A DNA stretch of 64,000 bases from Thermoguttaceae bacterium (lineage in GTDB: Bacteria > Planctomycetota > Planctomycetia > Pirellulales > Thermoguttaceae): the NCBI GenBank assembly GCA_028695965.1, contig JAQVHZ010000004.1, positions 1 to 64,000 of the forward strand, given 5' to 3'. Position 1 is the stretch's first letter, and each line of letters opens with the position of its first letter. Both the position numbers and the translations under genes were made by a program. Positions 26,617 to 35,721 of this stretch are shown here, piece after piece. The notes under the pieces are model-generated. The model worked only from the letters and a program-made list of their open reading frames with translations, made no database searches and was not told the origin of the DNA.

Positions 26617-26717
26617 CAACAATAGCAAGACCGCGCCCCATCGATTCATGAAGCGCAGGCGTTCAACCTTCGACGACGTCGCCCAACAGAGGACGAACGT
26701 TCGTTCTCGCACTAGAT

Positions 26718-27005
26718 TCAGTTGTCAAAAGAATCGAACATACGCATGACCGCAATTTCGAATTTTTCGTCGGAGTAGTACGTTCCGGCGGCGATTTCAG
26801 CGCGAACGCGTTCGACTAACGAAAGGCGAACGTCGCTCATATCCATCGAGGCTTCGGTAGTGCGAGCCGCGCTTTGCGCCTTGATCTCCATTTCGTCGCG
26901 ATTAACGGCTTTCGTTTCGGTATTCACGCCGTTGTTGCGCTTGATCGACGAAGTTTGATTCACGGAGCCGACGCCGTTTAATCCGTTGATACCATTAATA
27001 TTCAT
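26718..27005 (-). CDS. flgM: FlgM-like anti-sigma-28 factor
   Basis: The 95-residue product has a Gly/Asn-rich, probably disordered N-terminal half and a helical C-terminus. Residues 58-92 (VRLSLVERVRAEIAAGTYYSDEKFEIAVMRMF, read with one short break) match the FlgM core, in which R-V-x-x-I-x-x-G-x-Y helices bind sigma-28 (FliA). An AGGAG ribosome site precedes the ATG. Length fits the family (about 90-100). FlgM keeps FliA inactive until it is exported through the flagellar hook-basal body. No other flagellar gene is in the window. Confidence 0.75.
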   Translation of the reverse strand: MNINGINGLNGVGSVNQTSSIKRNNGVNTETKAVNRDEMEIKAQSAARTTEASMDMSDVRLSLVERVRAEIAAGTYYSDEKFEIAVMRMFDSFDN

Positions 27006-27499
27006 CTTCTATTCTCCTGAAAGGTCATCAGAAGTTACATTCGTGTCTGCGCCGCCAAAAAGCGAACTCAAATCAACGACAAAATTCTACTGCCAAAAAA
27101 CGTTGAAAAATCAACGCAGGTACTCCATCTTTCCTCATCAGCCTTCAATTGCCCAGCTTTGTTAAGCTAGTAAAACTGGGCAATACTCCCTGGCTTAGCG
27201 TCTCGTTCGCAACGAAACGCCTCGGGAACTCAAGGAGAACGGCGCTCGCGCGCTCGCGTTTTCTCTCTGTCTGGATTATCGACTTGCTCGACGCCCGACT
27301 TGAGAAAACTTCGTGCCGCATCGGCTTTTTACCGACGGTTCCGCGCGTTTAACAGGGACGATTGGCGAAATTTCGCTAGTCGTTATACCCCGCGTCTTCA
27401 CGACGCAGCGCGTAATCGACACGCTCAATACATAGTATGCAGTTTTTTCAATAATATTTCAAGAGCAAAAATAAAAAATAAAAATTTTTTTAGAATAGC
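27006..27499. other. Intergenic region upstream of flgM
   Basis: About 500 bases without a convincing gene. It contains an inverted repeat TTGCCCAG (27149-27156) / CTGGGCAA (27176-27183) and becomes very AT-rich towards 27430-27500. Two short open frames here (27149-27352 and 27300-27539) have unlikely composition and no ribosome site. I see no tRNA or clear mobile element. Confidence 0.4.
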
Positions 27500-27535
27500 C
27501 AGAAAAAAGAAAAAGCTGGGAGAAGATTCCCAGCT
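27500..27535 (-). terminator. Rho-independent terminator of the acc operon
   Basis: AGCTGGGA (27514-27521) and TCCCAGCT (27528-27535) form a perfect 8-bp stem with a 6-base loop. On the minus strand it is followed by a T-rich run (TTTTCTTTTTTCT). It lies 22 bases after the accC stop. Confidence 0.85.
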
Positions 27536-27557
27536 CTGAGCTCCTGAAACGAGTTCG

Positions 27558-28901
27558 TCAGTTCATGAAATGGCGCTCGAGGAATCCGACGTCCGGAACC
27601 TCGTTGGCAAACGCGTCGCTCTTCAAAATCTTCAAGAGGAGCGGGATCGAGGTCTTGACCCCCTCGACCTTGAATTCTTCCAAGGCGCGGATCATCGTCG
27701 CGAGCCCTTCTTCGCGCGTCGCGCGATGGACAAGCAGCTTGCCGATCATCGAATCGTAGTGCGGGCTGACGGTATATCCGGCGTACGCGTGAGAATCGAA
27801 CCTGACGCCGAACCCGCCGGGCGGAATGATCTGGTCGATTTTGCCGGGGCACGGTCGGCAATTACACTCGACGTCTTCGGCGTTGATTCGGCATTCGATT
27901 GCAAATCCGCGATGAACGACGTCGTCTTGCTTGATCGAGAGTTCCTCTCCGGCGGCAATACGAATCTGCTGCTGGATGAGGTCGACGCCGGTAACCATTT
28001 CGGTAACGGGATGCTCGACTTGAATTCTGGCGTTCATCTCGATGAAGTAGTAGTTCCCCTCGTGGTCGACGATAAACTCGACGGTGCCGGCGTTCGTATA
28101 TTTCGCTTCTTTGGCGATCCGCACGGCGGATTCGCAGAGCGCTTTGCGCGTTTCGTAGGAGAGTTCCGGAGCAGGAGTAAGCTCGATGAGCTTTTGACGC
28201 CGACGCTGGAGGGAGCAGTCTCGTTCCCAAAGATGAACGACGTTCCCGTAATTGTCGGCAAGGAGCTGCGCTTCGACGTGCCGAGGATTCTCGATGAATT
28301 TCTCGATATAGACGTCGGGGTTGCCAAACGCAGACGCGGCTTCTTGCGCCGCCTCTTGGAGCGCGCGCTTCAGCTGCTCGTCGTTGTTCGCTTGGCGAAT
28401 GCCGCGTCCTCCGCCGCCGGCCGACGCCTTGACGAGGACCGGGTACCCGATGAGCTGCGCGACCGTAAGGCCTTGCGCTTCCGTCTTGACGAGCCCGTCG
28501 CTGCCGGGCACGGTCGGAACGCCGCACGCCTTGGCCATGGCGCGCGCGGAGTTTTTATCGCCAAGGAGCTCCATCGATTCGACGGTCGGCCCGATAAATT
28601 CGTAGCCGCTGTCTCGGCATTTTTCCGCAAACTGGGAGTTTTCGGCGAGGAACCCGTAACCGGGATGAATCGCGTCGACGTCGGCAATTTCCGCGGCGCT
28701 GATGATTCGGTCGACTTTCAGGTAGCTTTGATCGGACCTCGCGGGCCCAATGCAGACGGCTTGGTCGGCCAGCTCCAAATAGTACGCGCCGCGGTCGGCT
28801 TCGCTGTAAGCGACTACCGATTCGATACCAAGTTCTCGACACGCGCGAATGATGCGCAGAGCGATTTCGCCGCGATTAGCGATTAAAATTCTTTTGAACA
28901 T
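27558..28901 (-). CDS. accC: Acetyl-CoA carboxylase, biotin carboxylase subunit
   Basis: The 447-residue product has the usual length and motifs: [20 protein letters not shown] at the start, [12 protein letters not shown] (ATP-grasp glycine loop), the [17 protein letters not shown] segment, [14 protein letters not shown], and [16 protein letters not shown] with the catalytic Arg. It carboxylates the biotin on AccB using bicarbonate and ATP, the first half-reaction of malonyl-CoA synthesis. accB lies 27 bases upstream on the same strand, as in most bacteria, so expression is surely joint. Confidence 0.95.
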   Translation of the reverse strand: MFKRILIANRGEIALRIIRACRELGIESVVAYSEADRGAYYLELADQAVCIGPARSDQSYLKVDRIISAAEIADVDAIHPGYGFLAENSQFAEKCRDSGYEFIGPTVESMELLGDKNSARAMAKACGVPTVPGSDGLVKTEAQGLTVAQLIGYPVLVKASAGGGGRGIRQANNDEQLKRALQEAAQEAASAFGNPDVYIEKFIENPRHVEAQLLADNYGNVVHLWERDCSLQRRRQKLIELTPAPELSYETRKALCESAVRIAKEAKYTNAGTVEFIVDHEGNYYFIEMNARIQVEHPVTEMVTGVDLIQQQIRIAAGEELSIKQDDVVHRGFAIECRINAEDVECNCRPCPGKIDQIIPPGGFGVRFDSHAYAGYTVSPHYDSMIGKLLVHRATREEGLATMIRALEEFKVEGVKTSIPLLLKILKSDAFANEVPDVGFLERHFMN

Positions 28902-28928
28902 ATTTGCAGTTTCGTTATTTAGTCAAAC

Positions 28929-29405
28929 TCAGCCTCGGACGTCAACTTTGAACAAGGGCGCGCCGTATTCCACCGTTTCGCCGTTCTTCACAAGGACCGC
29001 GACGATCTTGCCCGAGAGTTCCGCTTGAACGTCGTTGAAAACTTTCATCGCTTCGATGATGCAGACGGTCTTTTCCGGCGTGACGACGTCGCCCGCTTTG
29101 ACAAACGGAGGTTTGTCCGGGCTCGAGGACGCGTAAAATGTGCCGACCATCGGGGAGTTGATCGTCTTCATAAAGGCGGAATCGTCCGCTTTGGGCGCTT
29201 CGGGAGCCGCAGGCTCGCTGACGGCCTGCTCGACAGGCGCGGCAATCGGCGCAACGACGACAGGGGCTCCGGCGACGCCGCGCGACAACTTGAGGCGTCT
29301 GCCGTCTTGTTCAAGGTCGATCTCGGCGACGCCGTTTTCCTTCATTAGTTCGACAAGGCTGCGAATTCCGTCAAGATCAAATACGTCGACACATTTTTCA
29401 GACAT
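28929..29405 (-). CDS. accB: Biotin carboxyl carrier protein of acetyl-CoA carboxylase
   Basis: The ATG at 29405, with AGGAAG upstream, gives 158 residues. An N-terminal helical part (VFDLDGIRSLVELMKENGV) is followed by an Ala/Pro-rich linker (about 55-80) and the biotinyl domain from about 88. The biotinylation motif is EAMKV, preceded by CII and followed by FNDVQAE; SPMVGTFYASSSPDKPPFV is the conserved start of the domain. It carries biotin between AccC and the carboxyltransferase. It is followed by accC. Confidence 0.95.
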   Translation of the reverse strand: MSEKCVDVFDLDGIRSLVELMKENGVAEIDLEQDGRRLKLSRGVAGAPVVVAPIAAPVEQAVSEPAAPEAPKADDSAFMKTINSPMVGTFYASSSPDKPPFVKAGDVVTPEKTVCIIEAMKVFNDVQAELSGKIVAVLVKNGETVEYGAPLFKVDVRG

Positions 29406-29462
29406 GTTAGTCTTCCTAATTTCACAAAAAATTGGCAAACGTCGCTCGGTAAGCGCGTCTGC

Positions 29463-30377
29463 TCACTTCCGCACAGCGTATACAAAACGATCGATATGGG
29501 CGAAATCGCGTCGAATTTCCACGTCGGTCCATCGTTCGTCTTTTTTCATCGTTTCGGCGACTGCGCCGACCGTCGTCGGGCTCAGTTCCATGAAAAGCCT
29601 GCCCCCCGATTTTAGGCGCTCGGGGACTTGCTGAACAAGCCGAACAGGCGTTTCCGCGCCGGTCGAACCGCCGACCAGCGCGAGCTTCGGCTCGAAATCC
29701 TTAACGGTCGTCTCCAGTCGAGCGTATTCGCTCTCGGACACGTACGGCGGATTCGAGGCGATTATATCAAATCGTCTTTCTTCTGACAAGTCCAAAGAGA
29801 CGGGGTCGAGCAAGTCGCCTTCTAGGAACGTAATCTTGTGCTCGACCTTGTGTTTTTGCGCGTTTCTTTGCGCGATTTGCAAAGCGTCTGGGGAGATATC
29901 GACAGCGACGACTTGAGAATTTGGAATATATTTAGCCAGCGTAACGGCGATGCATCCGCTTCCGGTTCCGACGTCGCAGATCGACCAAACGCGCGAATCG
30001 GCGCCGTCGTTTGCCAACGCTTTGTCCGTTCTTTTGATGTGTTCGATCGCCTCGAGGACCAGTTCTTCCGTTTCAGGACGCGGAATCAAGACGCGCGAAT
30101 CGACTTCAAAATCGAGGGAGTAGAACTCTTTTTTCCCAACGAGATAGGCGGTCGGCTCGCCCGCGCTCCTCCTGCGGACCAGTTCTCGGAACTGCGTTCG
30201 GGCGTCGTCGCTTGGCTTTTCGTCGTAACGAACAAAAAGTTCGACGCGCGTCGTCTTCAGAACGCGCGCAAGCAGAACCTCCGCGTCTAAGCGCGGAGAA
30301 TCGAGCCCCTTTTTTTCAAAGAAAGAGGCCGTCCATTCTAATAGATTCTTGATTGACCAATCTTCCGCTTGCGGCAT
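29463..30377 (-). CDS. prmC: Release factor glutamine N5-methyltransferase
   Basis: The open frame extends upstream to 30542 into prfA, but the conserved protein begins at the ATG at 30377 (304 residues) with TGGAAG upstream. Residues 1-80 form the helical N-terminal domain; VLIPRPETEELV is the PrmC signature. The SAM-binding motif CDVGTGSGCIAVTLAK and the catalytic NPPYVSESE follow. It methylates the Gln of the GGQ loop of release factors, and its substrate gene prfA lies directly upstream (47 bases between prfA stop and this start), the common prfA-prmC pairing. Confidence 0.95.
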   Translation of the reverse strand: MPQAEDWSIKNLLEWTASFFEKKGLDSPRLDAEVLLARVLKTTRVELFVRYDEKPSDDARTQFRELVRRRSAGEPTAYLVGKKEFYSLDFEVDSRVLIPRPETEELVLEAIEHIKRTDKALANDGADSRVWSICDVGTGSGCIAVTLAKYIPNSQVVAVDISPDALQIAQRNAQKHKVEHKITFLEGDLLDPVSLDLSEERRFDIIASNPPYVSESEYARLETTVKDFEPKLALVGGSTGAETPVRLVQQVPERLKSGGRLFMELSPTTVGAVAETMKKDERWTDVEIRRDFAHIDRFVYAVRK

Positions 30378-30423
30378 ATTACGCTTCCAGTACGAGTCGA
30401 GGGGTTGTGCTGTTGCGCTCAGC

Positions 30424-31497
30424 TCATTCGAGCGCGTCGAAAGAGCTTCGCAGCTCCTGACGTTCGTAGTCGAGCAGACCTTCGATGACAGAAGAAAGAT
30501 CGCCCGCCAAGATGGAGTCAAGTTTGTAGAGCGTGAGCCCAATACGGTGGTCGGTAACGCGGTTTTCCGGGAAGTTGTAGGTGCGAATGCGTTCGCTTCG
30601 GTCGCCGCTGCCCAATTTGCTCATCCGTTCTTCCGACCGTTTCGCTTCTTCTTCGGAGCGCTTGAGGTCGTAGAGCCGCATTTTCAAGACGCGCAGCGCT
30701 TTGGCCAGGTTCTTGATCTGGCTCTTCTCGTCTTGACAGCTGACGACGACGCCAGTTTCAAAGTGGGTCAGCCGGACTGCGGACGCCGTCTTGTTGACGT
30801 GCTGCCCGCCGGGACCGCTCGCGCAGAACCGGTCGATGCGGTAGTCGCTGTCCTTCAGCTCAATTTCGACGTCTTCCGGCTCGGCCATCACGGCGACGGT
30901 CGCCGCGGAGGTGTGGATTCTGCCTTTCGCTTCAGTTTCCGGGACGCGTTGGACGCGGTGCCCGCCGCTCTCGAACTGCAGTTCGCGGAAACAGCCTTCG
31001 CCGTCGATTCCGAGCGCGATTTCTTTGAACCCGCCCATTTCGGAGGGGCTCATCGACAACACTTCGACTTTCCAGCGCTTCGTTTCGCAGTAGCGGCGAT
31101 ACATTTCGAACAGGTCGCGCGCAAAGAGCGCCGCTTCTTCGCCGCCCGTCCCCGCGTGGATTTCCATGATGCAGCGCGTTCGGTTCGCGTCGTCGCCGCC
31201 GATCGTCATATCGAGGAGCTCGTTCCAATGCTCTTCGCGTTCGTCGCGCAAGCTAGGCAGTTCGGCCTCCGCAAGTTCGCGCATCTCAGGATCGTCGCCT
31301 TCGAGCATCGCTTTGGCTTCTTCAATTTCTTCGTTGAGCTTCTTGAATCGGCGATACTTGCCGCACAATTTCGCCAACGAGCCGTGTTCGCGCGCTACCG
31401 ACGCCAGCCGATTGGGGTCGGCGAGCGCTTCTTGATCGTTCATTAGCCGTTCGAGCTCTTCGAAACGCGCCAGTTTATCTTCTAGCAGCTTACGCAT
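30424..31497 (-). CDS. prfA: Peptide chain release factor 1
   Basis: The 357-residue product has the RF1 length and layout: an N-terminal coiled-coil domain, the codon-recognition domain at about 100-200, and the catalytic GGQ loop ([19 protein letters not shown]). The [16 protein letters not shown] segment reads [14 protein letters not shown] and is typical of RF1. It recognises UAA and UAG codons. Its own stop and the frame need no recoding. It is followed by prmC, which modifies it. Confidence 0.95.
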   Translation of the reverse strand: MRKLLEDKLARFEELERLMNDQEALADPNRLASVAREHGSLAKLCGKYRRFKKLNEEIEEAKAMLEGDDPEMRELAEAELPSLRDEREEHWNELLDMTIGGDDANRTRCIMEIHAGTGGEEAALFARDLFEMYRRYCETKRWKVEVLSMSPSEMGGFKEIALGIDGEGCFRELQFESGGHRVQRVPETEAKGRIHTSAATVAVMAEPEDVEIELKDSDYRIDRFCASGPGGQHVNKTASAVRLTHFETGVVVSCQDEKSQIKNLAKALRVLKMRLYDLKRSEEEAKRSEERMSKLGSGDRSERIRTYNFPENRVTDHRIGLTLYKLDSILAGDLSSVIEGLLDYERQELRSSFDALE

Positions 31498-31582
31498 AAG
31501 TTTTCTCGTGAGGTTATTGCGACGTCGTCTCCGGCGACAATTGCGCCAAGGGAAGACGCGCGGTCAAACTCGGGATTCCAAT

Positions 31583-31619
31583 AAAAAAGCGAGCCCCAGG
31601 ATAGCCCAAGGACCCGCTT
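31583..31619 (-). terminator. Rho-independent terminator between rpmE and prfA
   Basis: On the minus strand AAGCGGGTC pairs (with G-U pairs) with GGCTCGCTT, followed by TTTTTTATT. The position, after rpmE and before prfA, suggests that rpmE is mainly transcribed alone with some read-through into the downstream genes. Confidence 0.65.
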
Positions 31620-31680
31620 GTAAATCAGCGTCGCCCGACGCGCAAGAAAGCCCGAAGGCGCCCGGAGGTCTTTCTTCGGA

Positions 31681-31899
31681 CTAGGCCTTCTTCTTGTCGT
31701 ATTTGCCGCCAAACTTGTTTCGGAACTTCTCAATACGCCCGGCGGTGTCGACGAACTTGACGCGGCCCGTGTAGAACGGATGGCACACGTTGCAGATATC
31801 GACTTTAAGCTCCGGCTTCGTGCTGCGCGTCGTAAAGGTATTGCCGCAACCGCAGGTTACCTTGGTTTCTACGTACTTCGGATGAATATTTTCTTTCAT
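31681..31899 (-). CDS. rpmE: 50S ribosomal protein L31, zinc-binding form
   Basis: The ATG at 31899 gives 72 residues: [20 protein letters not shown], then [25 protein letters not shown]. The CGC and CNVC cysteines are the zinc ligands of the C+ form of L31. Start choice follows the family; the longer frame to 31926 would add nine non-conserved residues. L31 bridges the ribosomal subunits. It is preceded by a strong promoter about 190 bases upstream. Confidence 0.95.
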   Translation of the reverse strand: MKENIHPKYVETKVTCGCGNTFTTRSTKPELKVDICNVCHPFYTGRVKFVDTAGRIEKFRNKFGGKYDKKKA

Positions 31900-32088
31900 C
31901 GGACAATCTCTGTATTTGGGACGCAAGCGCCGTCTGCTCTTACGCCGCTCTTTTGCGGCTCGCTTGTTCGAACGTCATGCTCGGAACGCGCGTTTAATAA
32001 GGGGCAAACGCCGACAAACGTCAGTGTTTCGGGTTGGTAAGGACGCGACGACGTCAACGCCGGGCGACCAGTCGTCAATCATTGCGCC

Positions 32089-32116
32089 ATTATAGCGAAC
32101 CTTTTTTCTTTGACAA
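32089..32116 (-). promoter_or_regulatory. Sigma70-type promoter of rpmE
   Basis: On the minus strand TTGTCA (32111-32116) and a perfect TATAAT (32089-32094) are 16 bases apart. Transcription would start near 32082, giving a leader of about 180 bases before rpmE, long enough to hold a regulatory structure, though I cannot identify one. Confidence 0.75.
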
Positions 32117-32312
32117 GGGGAAAGGATAAAATACCGGTTAATTTCCTGACGCGCAGGAGTTGCGGTCGTATCTGGCCAGATTGTAATGGAACTGAGCAGG
32201 AACGATAATACTGGCTTGCGTCATGGACGGATGAAAAGAGACGCCGAACAAACGACGTCGCGATTCTATCCGCAGACGGGTTTTCGACATTATTACGGAA
32301 ACGGGGGTTTGC

Positions 32313-32348
32313 TTTCGTGCTAATTTAAGATATGATATTAGCACGAAA
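32313..32348. promoter_or_regulatory. Inverted-repeat operator of the AbiE locus
   Basis: TTTCGTGCTAAT (32313-32324) and ATTAGCACGAAA (32337-32348) are perfect 12-base arms around a 12-base spacer, ending 10 bases before the antitoxin start. AbiEi antitoxins are known to bind inverted repeats in their own promoter and repress it. A second copy with the same arms and spacing is at 34105-34140. The region between 31900 and 32358 otherwise holds the rpmE leader and promoter and nothing else I can identify. Confidence 0.8.
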
Positions 32349-32358
32349 GGAAAATATC

Positions 32359-32952
32359 ATGAGCGTTGAATCTGTTATGAAACAACTTTTACAAGACAAC
32401 AAAGGCTGGATTACGTTAAAAGAAGTCTTGGCTCGAGGCGTCAGCAAATATGAATTCTATAAGTCTGCCAAAGAAAGAGAATTGGAAAGAGCCGCATATG
32501 GAGTCTATGTTTCAGACGACGTCTGGCTAGATTCGATGTATCTCATTCATCTTCGATCTGCGCAGGCTATCTTTTCCCATGAAACGGCTCTCTTTTTACA
32601 CGACATGACTGACCGAGAACCGCCTTATTACTCAGTTACGGTAAGGACAGGATATAATCCTCATCGTTTGAAAGAAGACGGTATCAAAGTTTACACGATA
32701 AAAAAGGAGCTGCATGAAGTTGGCTTAAGCAAGGCAAAGACTCCGTTTGGGCATATGGTTCCCGTCTATGATATAGAAAGAACGCTTTGCGATATTGCAC
32801 GAAGCAGAAACAATATAGAAACGCAAGTATTTCAAGACGCCTTGAAGTCTTATGCCAAACGAAAGGACAAGAATCTTAGAGCCCTGACGCATTATGCAGA
32901 CGCTTTGAAGGTAAGCGCTGTGCTCAAACCTTATCTGGAGGCGCTGCTTTAA
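32359..32952 (+). CDS. AbiEi-type antitoxin (type IV toxin-antitoxin)
   Basis: The ATG at 32359, with GAAAGGA upstream, gives 197 residues. The N-terminal winged-helix part reads MKQLLQDNKGWITLKEVLARGVSKYEFYK, then RAAYGVYVSDDVW; the middle has SHETALFLHDMTDREP, the usual AbiEi pattern, and a C-terminal helical domain follows. AbiEi is a transcriptional autorepressor and neutralises the AbiEii nucleotidyltransferase without direct contact. The operator lies just upstream, and the toxin reading frame follows after one base. Codon use is more AT-rich than the housekeeping genes, which suggests acquisition. Confidence 0.85.
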   Translation: MSVESVMKQLLQDNKGWITLKEVLARGVSKYEFYKSAKERELERAAYGVYVSDDVWLDSMYLIHLRSAQAIFSHETALFLHDMTDREPPYYSVTVRTGYNPHRLKEDGIKVYTIKKELHEVGLSKAKTPFGHMVPVYDIERTLCDIARSRNNIETQVFQDALKSYAKRKDKNLRALTHYADALKVSAVLKPYLEALL

Positions 32953-32953
32953 T

Positions 32954-33792
32954 ATGATTAAAACGTCTAGACAACTGAAAGATAAGATCCGTAATCTTGC
33001 CAAAGAACAATCTGCCAACGCGCAGACTTTAATGCGGGCTTATATGATGGAGCGGCTGTTAGAACGTATTGCTCTTTCTGAGTATAAAGAAATTTTATCT
33101 TAAAGGGCGGAGCGCTAATCGCTTCTTTAGTAGGCTTGAATTTCCGCAGCACGATGGATGTTGATACGGCAATTAAGGGAGTTGACGTCAATCTGACAAG
33201 CATGGAACAGGCGATGCGAAATCTGATTGCTGTTCCTATTGACGACGGCGTTCTTTTTCAGATCAAAAATCTCGAGCAAATTATGGACGACGCAGAATAT
33301 CCTGGCATACGAGTCAGTATGCAAGCCATATTTGATGGAACGGTAACGCCGATTAAAGTCGACATATCAACAGGAGACGTCATAACTCCAGCTGCTGTTC
33401 AACACTCCTATAAATTGATGCTTGAAGATAGGTATATTCAGTTACTCTCCTATAACCTTGAAACTGTTTTAGCAGAGAAATTGGAAACCATCGTACGAAG
33501 ACATTTGACAAACACACGTATGCGTGATTTTTATGATATCTACATCTTGAAAAAACTCTATGAATCGGATATTTCAAAACGACTCCTTCAGGACGCTCTT
33601 GAAGCAACGGCACAAATACGGGGAAGCGCCGAGCTTCTAAAGCAGGCAGAGTCAACCTTGAACGAAATAGAAAACAGCAATGATATTAAAAAGTTATGGC
33701 TTTCTTACCAATCTCATCATGACTATGCACAGGAAATTTCTTGGAATGCTGTAATGGAAGCTGTAAAGACAATATATCCTTCGGGTCTATAA
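32954..33792 (+). pseudogene. AbiEii-type nucleotidyltransferase toxin, frameshifted
   Basis: An ATG one base after the antitoxin stop opens a frame with the AbiEii start (KTSRQLKDKIRNLAKE, MMERLLERIALSEYKE) but stops at 33101-33103. The next frame then continues with KGGALIASLVGLNFRSTMDVDTAI, which holds the nucleotidyltransferase G-G-x-x-L and D-x-D motifs, and runs to 33792. Adding one A to the GAAATTTTATC run near 33089-33097 restores the expected SEYKENFILKGG. So the gene has a one-base loss. It could be a true pseudogene, a phase-variable A-run or a sequence error. The 3' part alone could start at an internal codon, but the N-terminal helices would be missing. Confidence 0.8.
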
Positions 33793-34104
33793 TCTACAGT
33801 GAATCTTGATGACGCGCTTGGATGAATTATATACTGACGTCAGCAGCAGGATTAAGAAACCAGTCCTCGACCATACGCTAGCTTACTTTTGAAGACTTGA
33901 ATTTACAAAAAAGTTCTTGCGTCCAGGGGCTTGGCGCATTGCAGACCCTTCCAGACCGCTTTTCACGAGAGACATCGCGCCGTCAAGCGTTTCACACATA
34001 CTACACACAAGGACGGTCTACTCTAGCGTTTCTCCCAAGCGCCAAACATGGATAACAATTCTATGCGCGGACAGTTTTGTTGGTATTACCGCTGAATTAT
34101 TTAC

Positions 34105-34140
34105 TTTCGTGCTAATATGACGTTTGAAATTAGCACGAAA
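34105..34140. repeat. Second copy of the AbiE operator inverted repeat
   Basis: TTTCGTGCTAAT (34105-34116) and ATTAGCACGAAA (34129-34140) repeat both arms of the operator at 32313-32348 exactly, again with a 12-base spacer, while the spacer sequence differs. An intact antitoxin could therefore still bind here. Confidence 0.85.
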
Positions 34141-34200
34141 GAAAATTTCGTAAACGCCGTTCTCTTATGAAACCACTTTTAGAAGACCACAATGGCGTTC
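34141..34200 (+). pseudogene. Remnant of a second AbiEi antitoxin start
   Basis: Directly after the operator copy, GAAAATTTCG and ATGAAACCACTTTTAGAAGA align with the corresponding bases of the intact locus (GAAAATATCA and ATGAAACAACTTTTACAAGA). The encoded piece MKPLLEDHNG matches MKQLLQDNKG. The original start codon is lost and the similarity ends near 34200. It shows that a second AbiE copy once stood here. Confidence 0.65.
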
Positions 34201-34295
34201 CTGGGTTATGCGCCACAGCTCGATTCAGTCTCTAATCGGTCCCGGCATGACATTTGGCGCCGCGGCCGCTTCACGAATCGATCGTTCTCATCGGA

Positions 34296-34676
34296 TCAAG
34301 CAGGCGCGTGAGGCAAAGGAACGCCATGATAATAGTAGATATAGCAGAACAACACCAAAATCATAACAACTAACGACGCAATAATCCAAAAGACGCCGCA
34401 TAAAGAAGCGATCGTGACGTCAATGTGATTCAACGACAGCTTGCGACACATATGGACTGCAAACAGAAGCGCAAGTAAGGGAACTCCGTACAAAACTGGA
34501 AAAACATAAAAACACGCTGCATACACGAAAGGCGGCGCGTCGTTAGGAACAAGCGAGGGCTCGATCAGCATACATCCGACCATCGTCCAAAGGGCAAACA
34601 GCGAGGTCATTACAAATGTAAAGACGAGTATGCCATAAAAAAATCGCTTGTTCATTGTATTATATTTTGTCGTCAT
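34296..34676 (-). CDS. Small multi-pass membrane protein
   Basis: The frame extends to 34724, but AGGGGCG ahead of the ATG at 34676 favours that start (126 residues). There are about four hydrophobic helices: FFYGILVFTFVMTSLFALW, the segment around FVYAACFYVFPVLYG, LLALLFAVHM, and a final one around WIIASLVVMILVLFCYIYY. No motif is recognised. The next upstream gene on the same strand encodes a protein of the same size and layout, so the two may be distant paralogues. It sits in the AT-richer accessory island. Function unknown. Confidence 0.6.
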   Translation of the reverse strand: MTTKYNTMNKRFFYGILVFTFVMTSLFALWTMVGCMLIEPSLVPNDAPPFVYAACFYVFPVLYGVPLLALLFAVHMCRKLSLNHIDVTIASLCGVFWIIASLVVMILVLFCYIYYYHGVPLPHAPA

Positions 34677-34720
34677 GGTCGCCCCTGATCCTGTAAGTTT
34701 GAAAGACGGTGGGTAAGGCT

Positions 34721-35089
34721 TCAACCTCTATGCAAAGAACAAATAATGCATAACTGATGAAACACAGTGAAGAGAAACACGAACGAAACGAACGTTATCC
34801 AAATCAGATTCGCAAGAACGACCCCGACGACCCGTCGATAATTGAGGCGAGCTCCTCGAATCATAAACAAAACGGCAATCAAGAAGAGGAAAGGAACGAC
34901 GCACAGTTCATAGGCGACATAGTATCGAAAAAACCAAAAGAACGTGCGCGGCTCGATTACGCCGTCGCAGCATACTCTCATTATATAAGCCAAAGCCAAG
35001 ACGCTTGCATACAATAGTGTAAACAACAAACTTGACAAGGTCGTTGAAAACAAAACAATTCGGTAGTATTTTCTTTTTGTCGGGGTCAT
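34721..35089 (-). CDS. Small multi-pass membrane protein
   Basis: The 122-residue product has a basic start (TPTKRKYYRIVLF) and about four hydrophobic helices, the last being LIWITFVSFVFLFTVFHQL. AAGGCGA lies before the ATG. Layout and length resemble the downstream neighbour at 34296-34676, and the 44-base gap suggests one transcript. I recognise no family. It could be an accessory-island protein of unknown role, perhaps linked to the AbiE locus, but nothing in the sequence proves that. Confidence 0.6.
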   Translation of the reverse strand: MTPTKRKYYRIVLFSTTLSSLLFTLLYASVLALAYIMRVCCDGVIEPRTFFWFFRYYVAYELCVVPFLFLIAVLFMIRGARLNYRRVVGVVLANLIWITFVSFVFLFTVFHQLCIICSLHRG

Positions 35090-35574
35090 GATAGTATCGC
35101 CTTATGCTGTTGGGGTTACCGTCTTCTTCGCGGCGTTCATTTTAGCCTTCCTCTTAGTATGAATGTTTTTAGCGCCAATCCTAAAAGGGCGCTGAAATGT
35201 CAGCGATCGTCATACGCCGCCTTTTCCCAAGCGTAATCGGCGTCGCGACCGAAGCAAGCGAGTATGCTGAACGTTGTACAGTCGAACGATTCGTTCCATT
35301 TTGGTTTTTCTTCCAAATCCTTTCGCTGCGTCTATTATAATAAAAGTCAACGCGCTTGTCTGCAGAATCAAGCCCCGATTCGACAAAATGTCAAAAATTT
35401 TCCTGAATCGTCTTCACTATCGTCAGAGGAATTCGCTCGCAGCATTATTAAAATTCATCTCATATTGCTGAAAAATCTCCTGACAATAATTGCTAAGCTT
35501 TTTCCAACCGAGACGTCTCGAAACGACAACGCGTATCGTTTGCAAACTGCTTTAGCTGCAGTATGAGTCAGCCG
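35090..35574. other. Intergenic region before the repeat clusters
   Basis: About 480 bases, AT-rich from about 35300 on. An open frame of 100 codons at 35264-35566 has no ribosome site and unconvincing composition. A stretch at 35459-35497 (CTCATATTGC ... ATTGCTAAG) resembles one at 44036-44074, perhaps two remnants of the same element. Confidence 0.35.
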
Positions 35575-35689
35575 CAAATGCTTGAATGAATAGTCTACAA
35601 ACACTTGAATAAAATTCGCTCAAACGCTTGAATAATTTTTACTCAAATACTTGAATAAAATTCACTCAAACGCTTGAAAATTTGTTATA
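35575..35689 (+). repeat. Cluster of five 23-bp direct repeats
   Basis: Five head-to-tail units start at 35575, 35598, 35621, 35644 and 35667. The shared core is CAAACRCTTGAATAAAATTC with small differences, and the last unit is truncated and runs into TTATAAT. There are no spacers, so this is not a CRISPR array. Three more units occur at 35740-35808. Regular 23-bp spacing (about two helical turns) fits binding sites for a protein. Confidence 0.85.
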
Positions 35690-35721
35690 ATATCTTTGTT
35701 ATGGAGAAGAGGGCGAGGTTT

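Larger units (their letters stand above)
33793..34295. other. Region with a decayed second AbiE operator and antitoxin start
   Basis: Apart from the operator copy and antitoxin remnant (listed separately), this 500-base region has no convincing gene. A 67-codon open frame at 33917-34120 runs into the operator copy and has no ribosome site, so I leave it out. Confidence 0.5.

Noticed and set aside
27149..27539. Two short frames upstream of flgM
   Set aside because: Overlapping, without ribosome sites. The second runs through the accC terminator.
33136..33792. A complete separate gene starting at 33136
   Set aside because: The missing N-terminal part is found in the preceding frame, so this is the 3' part of a frameshifted toxin gene rather than a whole gene.
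35264..35566. 100-codon frame before the repeat clusters
   Set aside because: No ribosome site, no domain pattern, and composition expected of AT-rich non-coding DNA.
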